The translations under genes and the position numbers were made by a program. Source: Litorimonas sp963972195 (GTDB taxonomy: Bacteria; Pseudomonadota; Alphaproteobacteria; Caulobacterales; Maricaulaceae). From it: 64,000 nucleotides of DNA. The stretch covers positions 62,001 to 126,000 of the forward strand of contig CAXATH010000009.1 of NCBI GenBank assembly GCA_963972195.1, written 5' to 3'. The notes under the pieces are model-generated. The model did no database searches, was not told the DNA's origin, and was given only the letters and a program-made list of their open reading frames with translations. Within the stretch, counting starts at the first letter, position 1, and every line of letters starts with the position of its first letter. This document shows, in pieces, positions 15,761-23,868 of this stretch.

Positions 15761-16705
15761 ATGACGCCAGATGATTTACAAATTATCGTAGACGAAATCA
15801 CCGCCGAGATGGCGCAGGAGCACCGGCGCGGCAAAGTCGCAGATTACATTCCAACCTTAGCGTCGGTTTCGCCGACGCAATTTGGCATGACCATTATCGA
15901 CCATGAGGGCAAATGTTATACCGCCGGGGACGCGGACACGCCCTTTTCCATACAGAGTATAACAAAGGTCTTTACCCTGACCATGGCGCTGGGCGCGGTC
16001 GGCGATACGCTTTGGTCGAGAGTAGGCCGGGAGCCATCCGGCAGTCCATTTAATTCTATTGTTCAGCTGGAGTCAGAACAGGGCATCCCGCGCAATCCTT
16101 TCATTAATTCCGGCGCGATTATCGTCGCCGATGTCCTGCTGGCGAACTATGAACCGCGAGAAGCGCTCGGTGAGTTTATCCGTTTCATGCAAATGGTAAC
16201 GGGGGACGAGACCATCGCTATCGATAGAGAAGTCGCCAAATGCGAACACGATACCGGATTTCGTAATCTGGCCCTCGGCAATTATATGCGCGCTTTTGAA
16301 AATATTCATAACCCGGTCGAAGAAACTTTAGGCACATATTTCCACTTCTGCGCGCTCTCGATGAGCTGCCGTCAATTGGCCATGGCGGGTCGTTATCTAA
16401 TGTGCGGAGGGCGGCGTCATCCCAACACAACAGATACGATTATTTCACGTCAGCGAACGCGGCGTATTCTCGCGCTCATGATGATGTGCGGCCATTATGA
16501 TGGATCGGGCGAATTTGCCTACCGCGTCGGCCTGCCCGGCAAATCGGGCGTAGGCGGCGGTATTTTGGCCATCGCGCCGGGCATCGCCTCTATTGCGGTC
16601 TGGTCACCGGGACTGAATGACCAAGGCAATTCACAACTCGGCATGAACGCGCTTGAGCGTCTGGTTCAGAGAACCGGGTGGTCCGTCTTTCGGGTGGATA
16701 GGTAG
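15761..16705 (+). CDS. glsA: Glutaminase A
   Basis: A 314-residue serine-dependent glutaminase (beta-lactamase-like fold) that hydrolyses L-glutamine to glutamate and ammonia. The catalytic SxxK motif is in PFSIQSITKVFTLTMAL. The family blocks PSGSPFNSIVQLE, RNPFINSGAI, DTGFRNLALGNYM and GKSGVGGGILAI are all present. Length is typical. It is preceded by a weak ribosome-binding site and sits alone between a terminator and a convergent small membrane gene. Confidence 0.93.
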   Translation: MTPDDLQIIVDEITAEMAQEHRRGKVADYIPTLASVSPTQFGMTIIDHEGKCYTAGDADTPFSIQSITKVFTLTMALGAVGDTLWSRVGREPSGSPFNSIVQLESEQGIPRNPFINSGAIIVADVLLANYEPREALGEFIRFMQMVTGDETIAIDREVAKCEHDTGFRNLALGNYMRAFENIHNPVEETLGTYFHFCALSMSCRQLAMAGRYLMCGGRRHPNTTDTIISRQRTRRILALMMMCGHYDGSGEFAYRVGLPGKSGVGGGILAIAPGIASIAVWSPGLNDQGNSQLGMNALERLVQRTGWSVFRVDR

Positions 16706-16706
16706 T

Positions 16707-17012
16707 TTAACTCCCAATCCGTACCTTGCCCAAAGGCGTTTTTTGTCCGAGAAAATAGAGAATTGCGGTTTGTATCGAAGCCCCAATAACCCAGAGAATT
16801 AAACCAATCAAAATTTCCAATATCAAAGCAGGGGTTTCCGGAATGAAATTTAGGGTTATTCCACTTACCTCCACCTTAGAATCATATTCGATACTTTCCG
16901 GGCTGATGAGGAAAACAAGGAGAATGAAGGGCGCGAGGCAAAGTGCCGGCACAGTCTCCAGAATAAGTATGGTTTTAAACAGGCCCGAAAATGTCAAATC
17001 TCTAAATGTCAT
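16707..17012 (-). CDS. Small membrane protein with two or three helices
   Basis: A 101-residue protein with no family I recognise. Hydrophobic helices lie at about residues 10-36 (TILILETVPALCLAPFILLVFLI) and 60-90 (ALILEILIGLILWVIGASI). A short extracytoplasmic loop (residues 37-58) connects them. It ends 1 bp from glsA in convergent orientation. The role is unknown. Confidence 0.55.
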   Translation of the reverse strand: MTFRDLTFSGLFKTILILETVPALCLAPFILLVFLISPESIEYDSKVEVSGITLNFIPETPALILEILIGLILWVIGASIQTAILYFLGQKTPLGKVRIGS

Positions 17013-17136
17013 TTTGCAACTTTAATACGAACGTCCGCCCCGTCAAATGGTTATATTTACTCTCTAGTTTTTAGGAACCCAAACACGGTACCAATCATTC
17101 TCCTCATGACGAGTAATCTATTCAGAGAGATGCATT

Positions 17137-18111
17137 ATGGGCCTATTGGTAGACGGATTTTGGCAGGACAAATGGTATGACACCAAAGAGTCAGGCGGCA
17201 AATTTGAACGCGAAGACGCCGTTTTCCGAAATTGGGTAACGAAAGACGGCTCCGCAGGACCAAAGGGCAAAGGCGGTTTCAAGGCCGAGGCCGGCCGTTA
17301 CCATCTTTATATTAGCCACGCCTGCCCTTGGGCAAACCGCACCATGATCTTTCGGAGCCTGAAAGGTCTGGAAGAGATGATTTCCGTTTCCGCCGTTCAC
17401 TGGTTCATGGGCTCGAACGGATGGACCTTCCGGCAAGATGATCACACTCAGCCGGATCCTCTGGGTCACCGTTATCTTCACCAACTTTATACCCGGGCCA
17501 AATCCGACTATACCGGACATGTCACAACGCCGACGCTTTGGGACAAGGAAAACGATACCATCGTCTCCAATGAATCCGCAGATATTATCCGCATGTTTAA
17601 CAGCGCGTTCAACGATATCGGCGCAACGGGACCGGATTTCTATCCCGAAAGGCTTCGCTCCGAAATCGATAAAATCAATGAGCGCGTTTATGAAACCGTC
17701 AATAACGGCGTTTACAAGGCGGGCTTTGCGACAACGCAAGAGGCGTATGACGAAGCCGTAGAGCCTTTGTTTGAGACATTGGATTGGCTCGACAGCATTC
17801 TATCCAGGAACCGCTATCTCTGCGGCGACACAATTACAGAGGCGGATTGGCGACTCTTCACGACGCTTATTCGCTTTGACCGCGTTTATGCCATTCATTT
17901 CAAATGTTCCAAACGGCGAATTTCCGATTATCAAAATCTATGGCCCTATACACGCGAGCTCTATCAGTGGCCCGGCGTCAGTAAAACGATCGTTTTTGAT
18001 CATATTATGAAGCATTATTACGGCAGTCACGACATGGTCAATCCGAACCGCATCGTGCCGGTGCGCCCGTCCCTCGACCTGAATATTCCCCATGGCCGGG
18101 AGGCGATGTAG
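17137..18111 (+). CDS. yqjG: Glutathionyl-hydroquinone reductase (Xi-class GST)
   Basis: A 324-residue cytoplasmic enzyme that reduces glutathionyl-hydroquinones using glutathione. The Xi-class active site CPWANR is present with C63, the same position as in E. coli YqjG. It is followed by VHWFMGSNGWTF, VTTPTLWDKENDTIVSNES (glutathione-binding region) and the all-helical C-terminal domain with ITEADWRLFTTLIRFD. Length matches the family. It is divergent from the small membrane gene and convergent with arsC. Confidence 0.9.
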   Translation: MGLLVDGFWQDKWYDTKESGGKFEREDAVFRNWVTKDGSAGPKGKGGFKAEAGRYHLYISHACPWANRTMIFRSLKGLEEMISVSAVHWFMGSNGWTFRQDDHTQPDPLGHRYLHQLYTRAKSDYTGHVTTPTLWDKENDTIVSNESADIIRMFNSAFNDIGATGPDFYPERLRSEIDKINERVYETVNNGVYKAGFATTQEAYDEAVEPLFETLDWLDSILSRNRYLCGDTITEADWRLFTTLIRFDRVYAIHFKCSKRRISDYQNLWPYTRELYQWPGVSKTIVFDHIMKHYYGSHDMVNPNRIVPVRPSLDLNIPHGREAM

Positions 18112-18124
18112 AGCCGTATAGCGC

Positions 18125-18535
18125 TTAGGAGTTACCGCCCAAATCTAAAAGGACTCCGTCCTCTTTGTAATAGGGCGAGGCCGGCTTGTTTTCGAGGACC
18201 TCCAAAACGGCCTCACTGGGGCGGCAGAGTTTCACGCCTTTAGGCGAGCAAACAATAGGGCGATTAACAAGGACGGGGTGCTCTAGCATTTGCGCCAGAA
18301 TTTCCTCTTCATCCACAATTTCTTCGAGCAATCCAAGCTCTTTGGCCGGTGATTTGGTCGTCCGTAGAGCCGTTTTCGGCGTGAGGTCCGCCGCCGCGAA
18401 AAGCGCCAGTAGCTGTGGTTTTGTCCACCCCTCTTTCAGATACTCAATGACCACCGGATCATAGCCGGAGGCGCGAATGATGCCGAGAACATTGCGCGAG
18501 GTGGCGCAATCCGGGTTATGATGAATAACGATCAT
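18125..18535 (-). CDS. arsC: Arsenate reductase (glutaredoxin-coupled)
   Basis: A 136-residue ArsC of the ArsC/Spx fold, which reduces arsenate to arsenite. The catalytic C10 is in HNPDCATSRN. The arginines that bind arsenate are in the RTTKSPAKEL and VNRPIVCSPKG regions. It overlaps the arsenite exporter gene by 4 bp (ATGA), which indicates translational coupling. It is the last gene of the arsR-acr3-arsC operon. Confidence 0.92.
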   Translation of the reverse strand: MIVIHHNPDCATSRNVLGIIRASGYDPVVIEYLKEGWTKPQLLALFAAADLTPKTALRTTKSPAKELGLLEEIVDEEEILAQMLEHPVLVNRPIVCSPKGVKLCRPSEAVLEVLENKPASPYYKEDGVLLDLGGNS

Positions 18536-19566
18536 GGGCTCTCTCCTTCAGCCGGAAATCTGGATCGGGTTCTGTTGGCGATAGCGACGAGCGACAGCAT
18601 GACGGGAACTTCGACCAGCACGCCGACCACTGTCGCAAGCGCCGCGCCAGAGGAGAGACCGAACACGCTGATCGCCACAGCAACGGCGAGTTCAAAGAAG
18701 TTGGACGTCCCGATCAACGCGCAGGGCGCCGCAATATTATGAGGCACTTTCCAAAGCCAAGCCGCGCCGTAAGCCACAGCAAAAATGGCGTAGGATTGAA
18801 TGAGGATTGGCACGGCAATCAGCACAATGACCAATGGCCGATCCAGAATGGTATTTCCCTGAAACCCAAAGAGTAAAATAACCGTCGCCAAAAGACCCAA
18901 TATCGAAGCAGGTTTGATTTTCGCGATAAAATCTTCGACGGCTTTCTCGCCGCCTTTGCGCAGCAACACCGCCCTCGCCGCCATTCCGGCCGCCAGAGGA
19001 ATTGCCACATAAAGTATGGCCGACAGAACCAACGTATCCCACGGCACGACAATATCCGTCACGCCGAGCAGGAACGCCACAATCGGCGCAAAGGCAACGA
19101 CCATGATCGCGTCATTCACGCTCACCTGCGCGAGCGTGTAAGTCGGATCGCCCTTAGTGAGCTGGGACCAGATGAACACCATCGCCGTACATGGCGCCGC
19201 GCCCAGCAAGATCAGCCCGGCAATATAGCCTTCGGCCTCGGCAGGCGGGATGAAGTCAGCAAAAACAAATTTGAAAAACAAAACGCCGAGAGCGGCCATA
19301 GTGAAAGGTTTTATCAGCCAGTTCACGACCAGAGTGATGACCAGTCCTTTTGGCTTATCCCCCATACGTTTCAAGCTGGCGAAATCGACGCCAATCATCA
19401 TTGGCCAGACCATGGCCCAAATCAAAATCGCAACGGGAAGGTTCACACTGGCATATTCCATCGCCGCCAAGGCCTGAAACACGCCCGGCAAGACTTTCCC
19501 TAGCAGAATGCCTCCGGCGATGCACAGCGCCACCCAGACAGACAAATACCGATCAAAAACACTCAT
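18532..19566 (-). CDS. acr3: Arsenite efflux permease, ACR3 family
   Basis: A 344-residue, ten-helix inner membrane transporter that expels arsenite. It has MSVFDRYLSVWVALCIAGG and the hallmark MVWPMMIGVDF. The essential cysteine is in LLGAAPCTAMVFIWS, followed by NDAIMVVAFAPIVAF. This is the ACR3 type, not ArsB. Together with arsC it forms the arsenic detoxification pair. The arsR gene lies 80 bp upstream with a palindrome between. Confidence 0.93.
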   Translation of the reverse strand: MSVFDRYLSVWVALCIAGGILLGKVLPGVFQALAAMEYASVNLPVAILIWAMVWPMMIGVDFASLKRMGDKPKGLVITLVVNWLIKPFTMAALGVLFFKFVFADFIPPAEAEGYIAGLILLGAAPCTAMVFIWSQLTKGDPTYTLAQVSVNDAIMVVAFAPIVAFLLGVTDIVVPWDTLVLSAILYVAIPLAAGMAARAVLLRKGGEKAVEDFIAKIKPASILGLLATVILLFGFQGNTILDRPLVIVLIAVPILIQSYAIFAVAYGAAWLWKVPHNIAAPCALIGTSNFFELAVAVAISVFGLSSGAALATVVGVLVEVPVMLSLVAIANRTRSRFPAEGESP

Positions 19567-19618
19567 GCCGACTCGCTTTCATTTGAGAGCCACCTAACCC
19601 TAAAACCATTTCATTTCA

Positions 19619-19634
19619 ATAGTTGCCGAACTAT
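19619..19634. promoter_or_regulatory. Palindromic candidate ArsR operator between arsR and acr3
   Basis: ATAGTT and AACTAT are perfect arms around GCCG. The site is in the 79-bp gap upstream of acr3. ArsR-family repressors bind short inverted repeats of this kind. An operator here would allow a separate acr3-arsC promoter downstream of arsR. Binding is inferred. Confidence 0.45.
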
Positions 19635-19645
19635 CGTAATGATTT

Positions 19646-19981
19646 TTAGCAGGTTTTGTCTGAGAGCTTCGCAAGGGTGACGCAGACCTCGGGATGACCA
19701 TCGCAGCAATCTTCGACGAGGCTTGAGAGCAGATCGTTCACCCCGTCAATTCGGGCTTTATATATGAGCGACCGCCCCTCCCGCGTCACAGTCGTCAAAT
19801 CTGCGCGGTTTAAAATGGCCAGATGACTCGACAGCGTATTCGGCGCGACCTTTAGCGTCTCTGCGATTGCCCCGGCCGGAAGCCCAGACTCCCCTGCCCG
19901 CATCAGAGTCTGAAACACCGCAAAGCGGGTTTCCTGTGCCAAGGCGGAGAGTTGTTCAATGGTTTTGCGAGTCTCGCTCAT
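19646..19981 (-). CDS. arsR: ArsR-family arsenite-responsive repressor
   Basis: A 111-residue winged helix-turn-helix protein. The recognition region is AIAETLKVAPNTLSSHLAIL, with the wing at VTREGRSLIYKA. The canonical helix-3 CVC arsenic site is missing. Instead the C-terminus has C92-C93 and C100 (DCCDGHPEVC). This resembles the C-terminal three-cysteine arsenite sites of Acidithiobacillus and Corynebacterium ArsR proteins. Arsenite binding should release it from DNA and switch on acr3-arsC. Confidence 0.9.
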   Translation of the reverse strand: MSETRKTIEQLSALAQETRFAVFQTLMRAGESGLPAGAIAETLKVAPNTLSSHLAILNRADLTTVTREGRSLIYKARIDGVNDLLSSLVEDCCDGHPEVCVTLAKLSDKTC

Positions 19982-20098
19982 GAAGCGTTCTTAAACACTC
20001 AATCGAGATTTGGCTATTTCCGAAATTTACACTGCAACCGTAGCGATATCGAACGCATAGTTCAGGCCTCGTGACCCGCGATAGACTTAAGATCCAGG

Positions 20099-20593
20099 CT
20101 ACGCAGCTTGCAATTTGTTTTTTGTCGGCAGTTTAGACGTCAAATATCCCAAGAGAAAAATGCCGCTAAAACTGATAAACGGGACAGCAACGCAAATGCC
20201 CAACCCAAGCAAGAACCCAACGGGCGTTGTATTGCCAGAGATCAAAGATGGCAGCACACTAAGCGCTTTTTGAGAAAGTGGACCTGTGAAAAACAAAGAG
20301 CTGTAAAATACCAGTGCCACCCCGATGAACATGTATTGGCTTACATTCAGTGTTTTGAACCATTTTCTATAGATACAAAAATAGGGGTAGAGTGAAAGCA
20401 ACATCATTCCGATCAAACTACTTATCACCAAAGTCGAAAGACCTGCTTTGAAAAGTAGCGCGACAATTAAGTGGATCGCCATCACAAAGCTGATCGCGAC
20501 GTATATAATAATATTCGCTTTGACGAAGGTGCTGCGGTCAACCCGCCCATTTGGATTAAACAACAGGTCAAATTTCATCGGGTTGCGGGTCAT
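20099..20593 (-). CDS. DUF805-like membrane protein
   Basis: An integral membrane protein of about 164 residues. It begins near MTRNPMKFDLLFNPNGRVDR, similar to the GRxxRxxF entry of DUF805 proteins. Four hydrophobic helices follow (IIIYVAISFVMAIHLIVALL and so on). The frame extends further to a TTG at 20668, but without family support, so I prefer the ATG at 20593. The function is unknown. Low G+C compared with neighbours. Positions 19982-20098 hold only the arsR upstream region. Confidence 0.55.
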   Translation of the reverse strand: MTRNPMKFDLLFNPNGRVDRSTFVKANIIIYVAISFVMAIHLIVALLFKAGLSTLVISSLIGMMLLSLYPYFCIYRKWFKTLNVSQYMFIGVALVFYSSLFFTGPLSQKALSVLPSLISGNTTPVGFLLGLGICVAVPFISFSGIFLLGYLTSKLPTKNKLQAA

Positions 20594-20797
20594 AGACACT
20601 ACATAAAATTCAACCTGTAATATAAAGTTAAACTGCTGCCTTAAGAATAGATTAATAGCCTGGCTCAAGAGAATTAGGTTTATCGGGCCCCGTTATGTTC
20701 TCTGCTAACACCTTATTAATAAAAAAGATTGCATTTCTACTTGCGAATAAGTCTCAATAGTGTATATCATATTTGCGAGTTATTCTTAATTGCAGGT

Positions 20798-21346
20798 ATG
20801 TCTATGTCCCCCTTCCTAGAAAACACTTTCATCACCGACCTTGGGTTTGGCGGCGGGTTTGCGCTCTGGGGATTTCGGGCCATGGCGGCGGGATGCGGAG
20901 GATGCCGGACATTACGCGGAGGGTTTCACAAGGCCTTCAACCAAAATGCGGCAGGCCTTAGGTCTCCCGATGAGATGACAGAGGGTTTATTGGCGATGAA
21001 AGCGCTAGCGGGCTTTTGCCGAAGCCTTGGCGAGAACGGAAAAAGAAAAATTCTGCTCTCGGAATCCGGGACATTGCGCCTTACTGCCGATGAGGTGAGC
21101 CTTGTAGCGGCCCTCTCGGCCGCTCAGGCAAATCAAAGTTCGCTCTGCCGCGCCCACCTTCTCTGGCTTCAAGGCAATTCGAAAACCAAAGCCGCATGCG
21201 AGGCAGCAGCGGAATACGGCCTAATTTGCGCGGAGGCCGAGATATTTATTGAGGCGCCCAGAGTTCAGATCACTCAGCTATCCCCAAGCCAAACCGCAGA
21301 CCATTGCACACCGCTTCACGAGGCGCGCTCCGATAGCGTGCATTAG
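20798..21346 (+). CDS. Conserved hypothetical protein with FxLWGFRA motif
   Basis: A protein of about 182 residues beginning MSMSPFLENTFITDLGFGGG, then FALWGFRAMAAGCGGCRTL. The middle (LTADEVSLVAALSAAQANQS) is Ala-rich and helical. It resembles uncharacterised small proteins I associate with Caulobacter and Hyphomonas relatives that share a GFxLWGFRA opening. No enzymatic motif is seen. The ATG at 20798 or 20804 is preferred over a longer frame from 20729, because the conserved part begins after it. It overlaps the end of convergent bioB by 4 bp. Confidence 0.55.
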   Translation: MSMSPFLENTFITDLGFGGGFALWGFRAMAAGCGGCRTLRGGFHKAFNQNAAGLRSPDEMTEGLLAMKALAGFCRSLGENGKRKILLSESGTLRLTADEVSLVAALSAAQANQSSLCRAHLLWLQGNSKTKAACEAAAEYGLICAEAEIFIEAPRVQITQLSPSQTADHCTPLHEARSDSVH

Positions 21347-22365
21347 CTTTCCGGCTGTATTCCCAAACGATCAAATAAAAGACGGTCCTCAGTCTCGCTC
21401 GGATTGTCTGTGGTCAGCAGGGTTTCGCCGACAAAGATGGAGTTTGCTCCGGCAAGGAAACAAAGCGCCTGCGCTTCATCCGTCATGGTCTCCCGTCCTG
21501 CAGAAAGGCGGACATAGCTTTCCGGCATCATGATGCGGGCCACAGCAATCATCCGGGCAAAATCAATCGGATGAACCGGCTCGCTATCGCCGAGCGGCGT
21601 GCCCGGGACAGGCACGAGCGCATTGATCGGCACGGATTCCGGCGCCGGGTCGAGATTGGCGAGCGCCATCAGAAGTCCGACATGATCTTCGGCGGTTTCG
21701 CCCATACCAACAATCCCGCCGCAGCAGACTTTCATCCCGCTTTCGCGCACGAGGTTGAGTGTGTGGAGGCGGTCTTCAAAAGTTCGTGTAGAAATCACCC
21801 GCTCATAGTCCTCCGGCGAGGTATCGATATTGTGATTATAATAGTCGAGACCGGATGTTTTGAGCCGCTCCGCCTGCGCCGGGGATAACATGCCCAGCGT
21901 CATACAGGTTTCCATTCCCATGGCTTTAACCTCGGATACCATCTCGCAGAGCGCGTCCATATCGCGGTCTTTCGGCTCCCGCCAGGCCGCGCCCATGCAG
22001 AAACGGCCAGCCCCACCGGCCTTGGCCTTTTTCGCCGCTTCAATCACAATGTCGGCGTCGATGAGTTTCTCCGCCTTGAGACCCGTATCGAAATGGGCGG
22101 ACTGATTGCAATATCCGCAATCCTCGGCGCAGCCGCCTGTCTTGATAGAAAGGAGCTGGGACATCTGGACTTCGTTTGCGGCGTGATGGGCCCGGTGCAC
22201 GGTCTGGGCCTGCAATATCAAATCCATAAACGGCTTGGCGAAGAGCCCGTTGACGGCCTCACGGGTCCAACGCTCAGAGGTCGGGTGCGGCGTATAATTC
22301 TCCGGTAAAGACGGGACGGCCCGGGCTTTTTTCCGAGGGGCAGTCTGGTCAAACAGTAAAGTCAT
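21343..22365 (-). CDS. bioB: Biotin synthase
   Basis: A 340-residue radical SAM enzyme that inserts sulfur into dethiobiotin. The SAM cluster motif is CAEDCGYCNQS (C-x3-C-x2-C). It is followed by RFCMGAAWREPKDRD, TLGMLSPAQAERL, YYNHNIDTSPE and NALVPVPGTPLGD, all typical of BioB. The start is the ATG at 22365 (MTLLFDQTAP). A longer frame upstream lacks family support. No other biotin genes are adjacent. Confidence 0.95.
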   Translation of the reverse strand: MTLLFDQTAPRKKARAVPSLPENYTPHPTSERWTREAVNGLFAKPFMDLILQAQTVHRAHHAANEVQMSQLLSIKTGGCAEDCGYCNQSAHFDTGLKAEKLIDADIVIEAAKKAKAGGAGRFCMGAAWREPKDRDMDALCEMVSEVKAMGMETCMTLGMLSPAQAERLKTSGLDYYNHNIDTSPEDYERVISTRTFEDRLHTLNLVRESGMKVCCGGIVGMGETAEDHVGLLMALANLDPAPESVPINALVPVPGTPLGDSEPVHPIDFARMIAVARIMMPESYVRLSAGRETMTDEAQALCFLAGANSIFVGETLLTTDNPSETEDRLLFDRLGIQPES

Positions 22366-22469
22366 AATCGAGTGTCTCTTTATAAACGCGGGGATGCCTT
22401 CGATAAGCTGTCCCGCCAAAGGGTTCAACGAAAAACCGGCCTGCTCCCGGGCTTGTGACCCTGTGGATA

Positions 22470-22600
22470 TTAACCGCTCAGTAAGACCCCCTAACAAAAC
22501 CTTAAAAACCAATATTAATCAATGGTTTAAGAGCTTGGTAACCGAATCAGCAAAAAGGTCTCTTTCAATCCACAAAAGCGGGGGTGGGCCCGCGTAAATA
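22470..22600 (+). promoter_or_regulatory. Upstream region of ccrM with GANTC and TTAA half-sites
   Basis: A GAATC (GANTC) methylation site lies at 22544-22548. TTAA half-sites occur at 22502, 22515 and 22527, and TTAACCGCTCAGTAA at about 22470 has the N7 spacing of a CtrA box with one mismatch. In Caulobacter, ccrM is driven by CtrA and shut off by GANTC methylation. The arrangement here is suggestive but not exact. Confidence 0.35.
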
Positions 22601-22619
22601 CAAGAGACCGATTTAAGAC

Positions 22620-23792
22620 ATGGCGACTTCTCCAACTTCCGATAACCCGCACCCACATTTGCGACTGGTGTCCGACCTTGATTCTGTGGACATGCCGCCC
22701 TTGCCGCTTGGCCGTATCATGCAGGGCGACTGTATTGAGGGGATGAATGCCCTGCCCGCCGAATCCGTGGATCTCATCTTTGCCGACCCGCCTTATAATT
22801 TACAGCTCGGCGGCGACCTGTCTCGTCCCGACAACTCCGTCGTGAACGGCGTGACCGAAGATTGGGATCAGTTCGACACGATGGACGCCTATGATCTGTT
22901 TACCCATGACTGGCTGAAAGCGGCCCGCCGCATCCTGAAACCCAATGGCGCGCTCTGGGTCATTGGCAGCTATCACAATATTTTCCGCGTCGGCACCGTT
23001 CTGCAGGATCAGCAATTCTGGGTGCAAAACGATATTATCTGGCGCAAATCCAACCCCATGCCCAATTTCCGCGGCACGCGTTTTACCAATGCGACCGAAA
23101 CCCTCATCTGGGCCACCAAGACCGAAGACGCCAAACCGACCTTCAATTATGATGCAATGAAAATGCTCAATGACGGCGTCCAAATGCGCAATGACTGGGT
23201 GCTGCCGATCTGCACAGGCAAGGAACGCCTGAAGAAAAGCGACGGCAAGAAAGCCCATCCAACGCAAAAGCCCGAAAGCCTGCTTCACCGGGTTCTCCTT
23301 TCCACGACAAATCCCGGCGATGTCGTCGTGGATCCGTTCTTCGGCACAGGCACAACCGGCGCCGTCGCGAAGAAGCTTGGCAGGCACTTTATTGGCTTCG
23401 AAATGGAAGAAGAATATATCCTCCACGCGCAAAAGCGGATTGATAAAATCAAAAAAGGCGCGGGCAGCGATATTCAAGTCACCGCGTCAAAACGCTCCGC
23501 GCCGCGCGTGCCCTTTGGCCGCCTTATAGAACAAGGCTTCTTGTCGCCGGGCATGTTTCTCCACAACAGCACAGGTCATGTGAACGCAAAAATTCGCGCA
23601 GACGGGTCTTTGCTTATCGGAGATTTCTCCGGTTCCATCCATCAGGTTGGCGCCCGCGTTCAAAACGCGCCGAGCTGTAATGGCTGGACCTACTGGCATT
23701 ATCACAGCGAGGAAGGCCTCACCCCGATCGATGCCATACGCGACGAAATCCGCGCAGCTATGGCGGGGACATTAAAACCAACGCCGGTTTAG
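22620..23792 (+). CDS. ccrM: Cell cycle-regulated GANTC adenine methyltransferase
   Basis: A 390-residue beta-class N6-adenine methyltransferase. The catalytic motif DPPYN is in LIFADPPYNLQLGGDLSRPD and the SAM motif FxGxG in VDPFFGTGTTGAVA. AHPTQKPESLLHRV lies between them. The C-terminal 95 residues (from about FGRLIEQGFLSPG) form the RAMA-type DNA-recognition extension with FSGSIHQVGARVQNAPSCNG, which is characteristic of CcrM. It methylates GANTC in late S phase and couples replication to transcription. A terminator follows. Confidence 0.95.
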   Translation: MATSPTSDNPHPHLRLVSDLDSVDMPPLPLGRIMQGDCIEGMNALPAESVDLIFADPPYNLQLGGDLSRPDNSVVNGVTEDWDQFDTMDAYDLFTHDWLKAARRILKPNGALWVIGSYHNIFRVGTVLQDQQFWVQNDIIWRKSNPMPNFRGTRFTNATETLIWATKTEDAKPTFNYDAMKMLNDGVQMRNDWVLPICTGKERLKKSDGKKAHPTQKPESLLHRVLLSTTNPGDVVVDPFFGTGTTGAVAKKLGRHFIGFEMEEEYILHAQKRIDKIKKGAGSDIQVTASKRSAPRVPFGRLIEQGFLSPGMFLHNSTGHVNAKIRADGSLLIGDFSGSIHQVGARVQNAPSCNGWTYWHYHSEEGLTPIDAIRDEIRAAMAGTLKPTPV

Positions 23793-23813
23793 AAACACCG
23801 CAGATAAATCAAA

Positions 23814-23838
23814 AAAAGGGCCGTTTGGCCCTTTTCCT
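23814..23838 (+). terminator. Terminator between ccrM and mutY
   Basis: AAAAGGGCC and GGCCCTTTT arms enclose GTTT. T-rich sequence on both sides makes it usable in both directions, serving the convergent ccrM and mutY. Confidence 0.85.
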
Positions 23839-23868
23839 TTACCTATGTCTGATATTGAGGCTTAGGGA

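Noticed and set aside
22502..22530. Canonical CtrA box
   Set aside because: TTAA half-sites are spaced by 9 and 8 nt, not 7.
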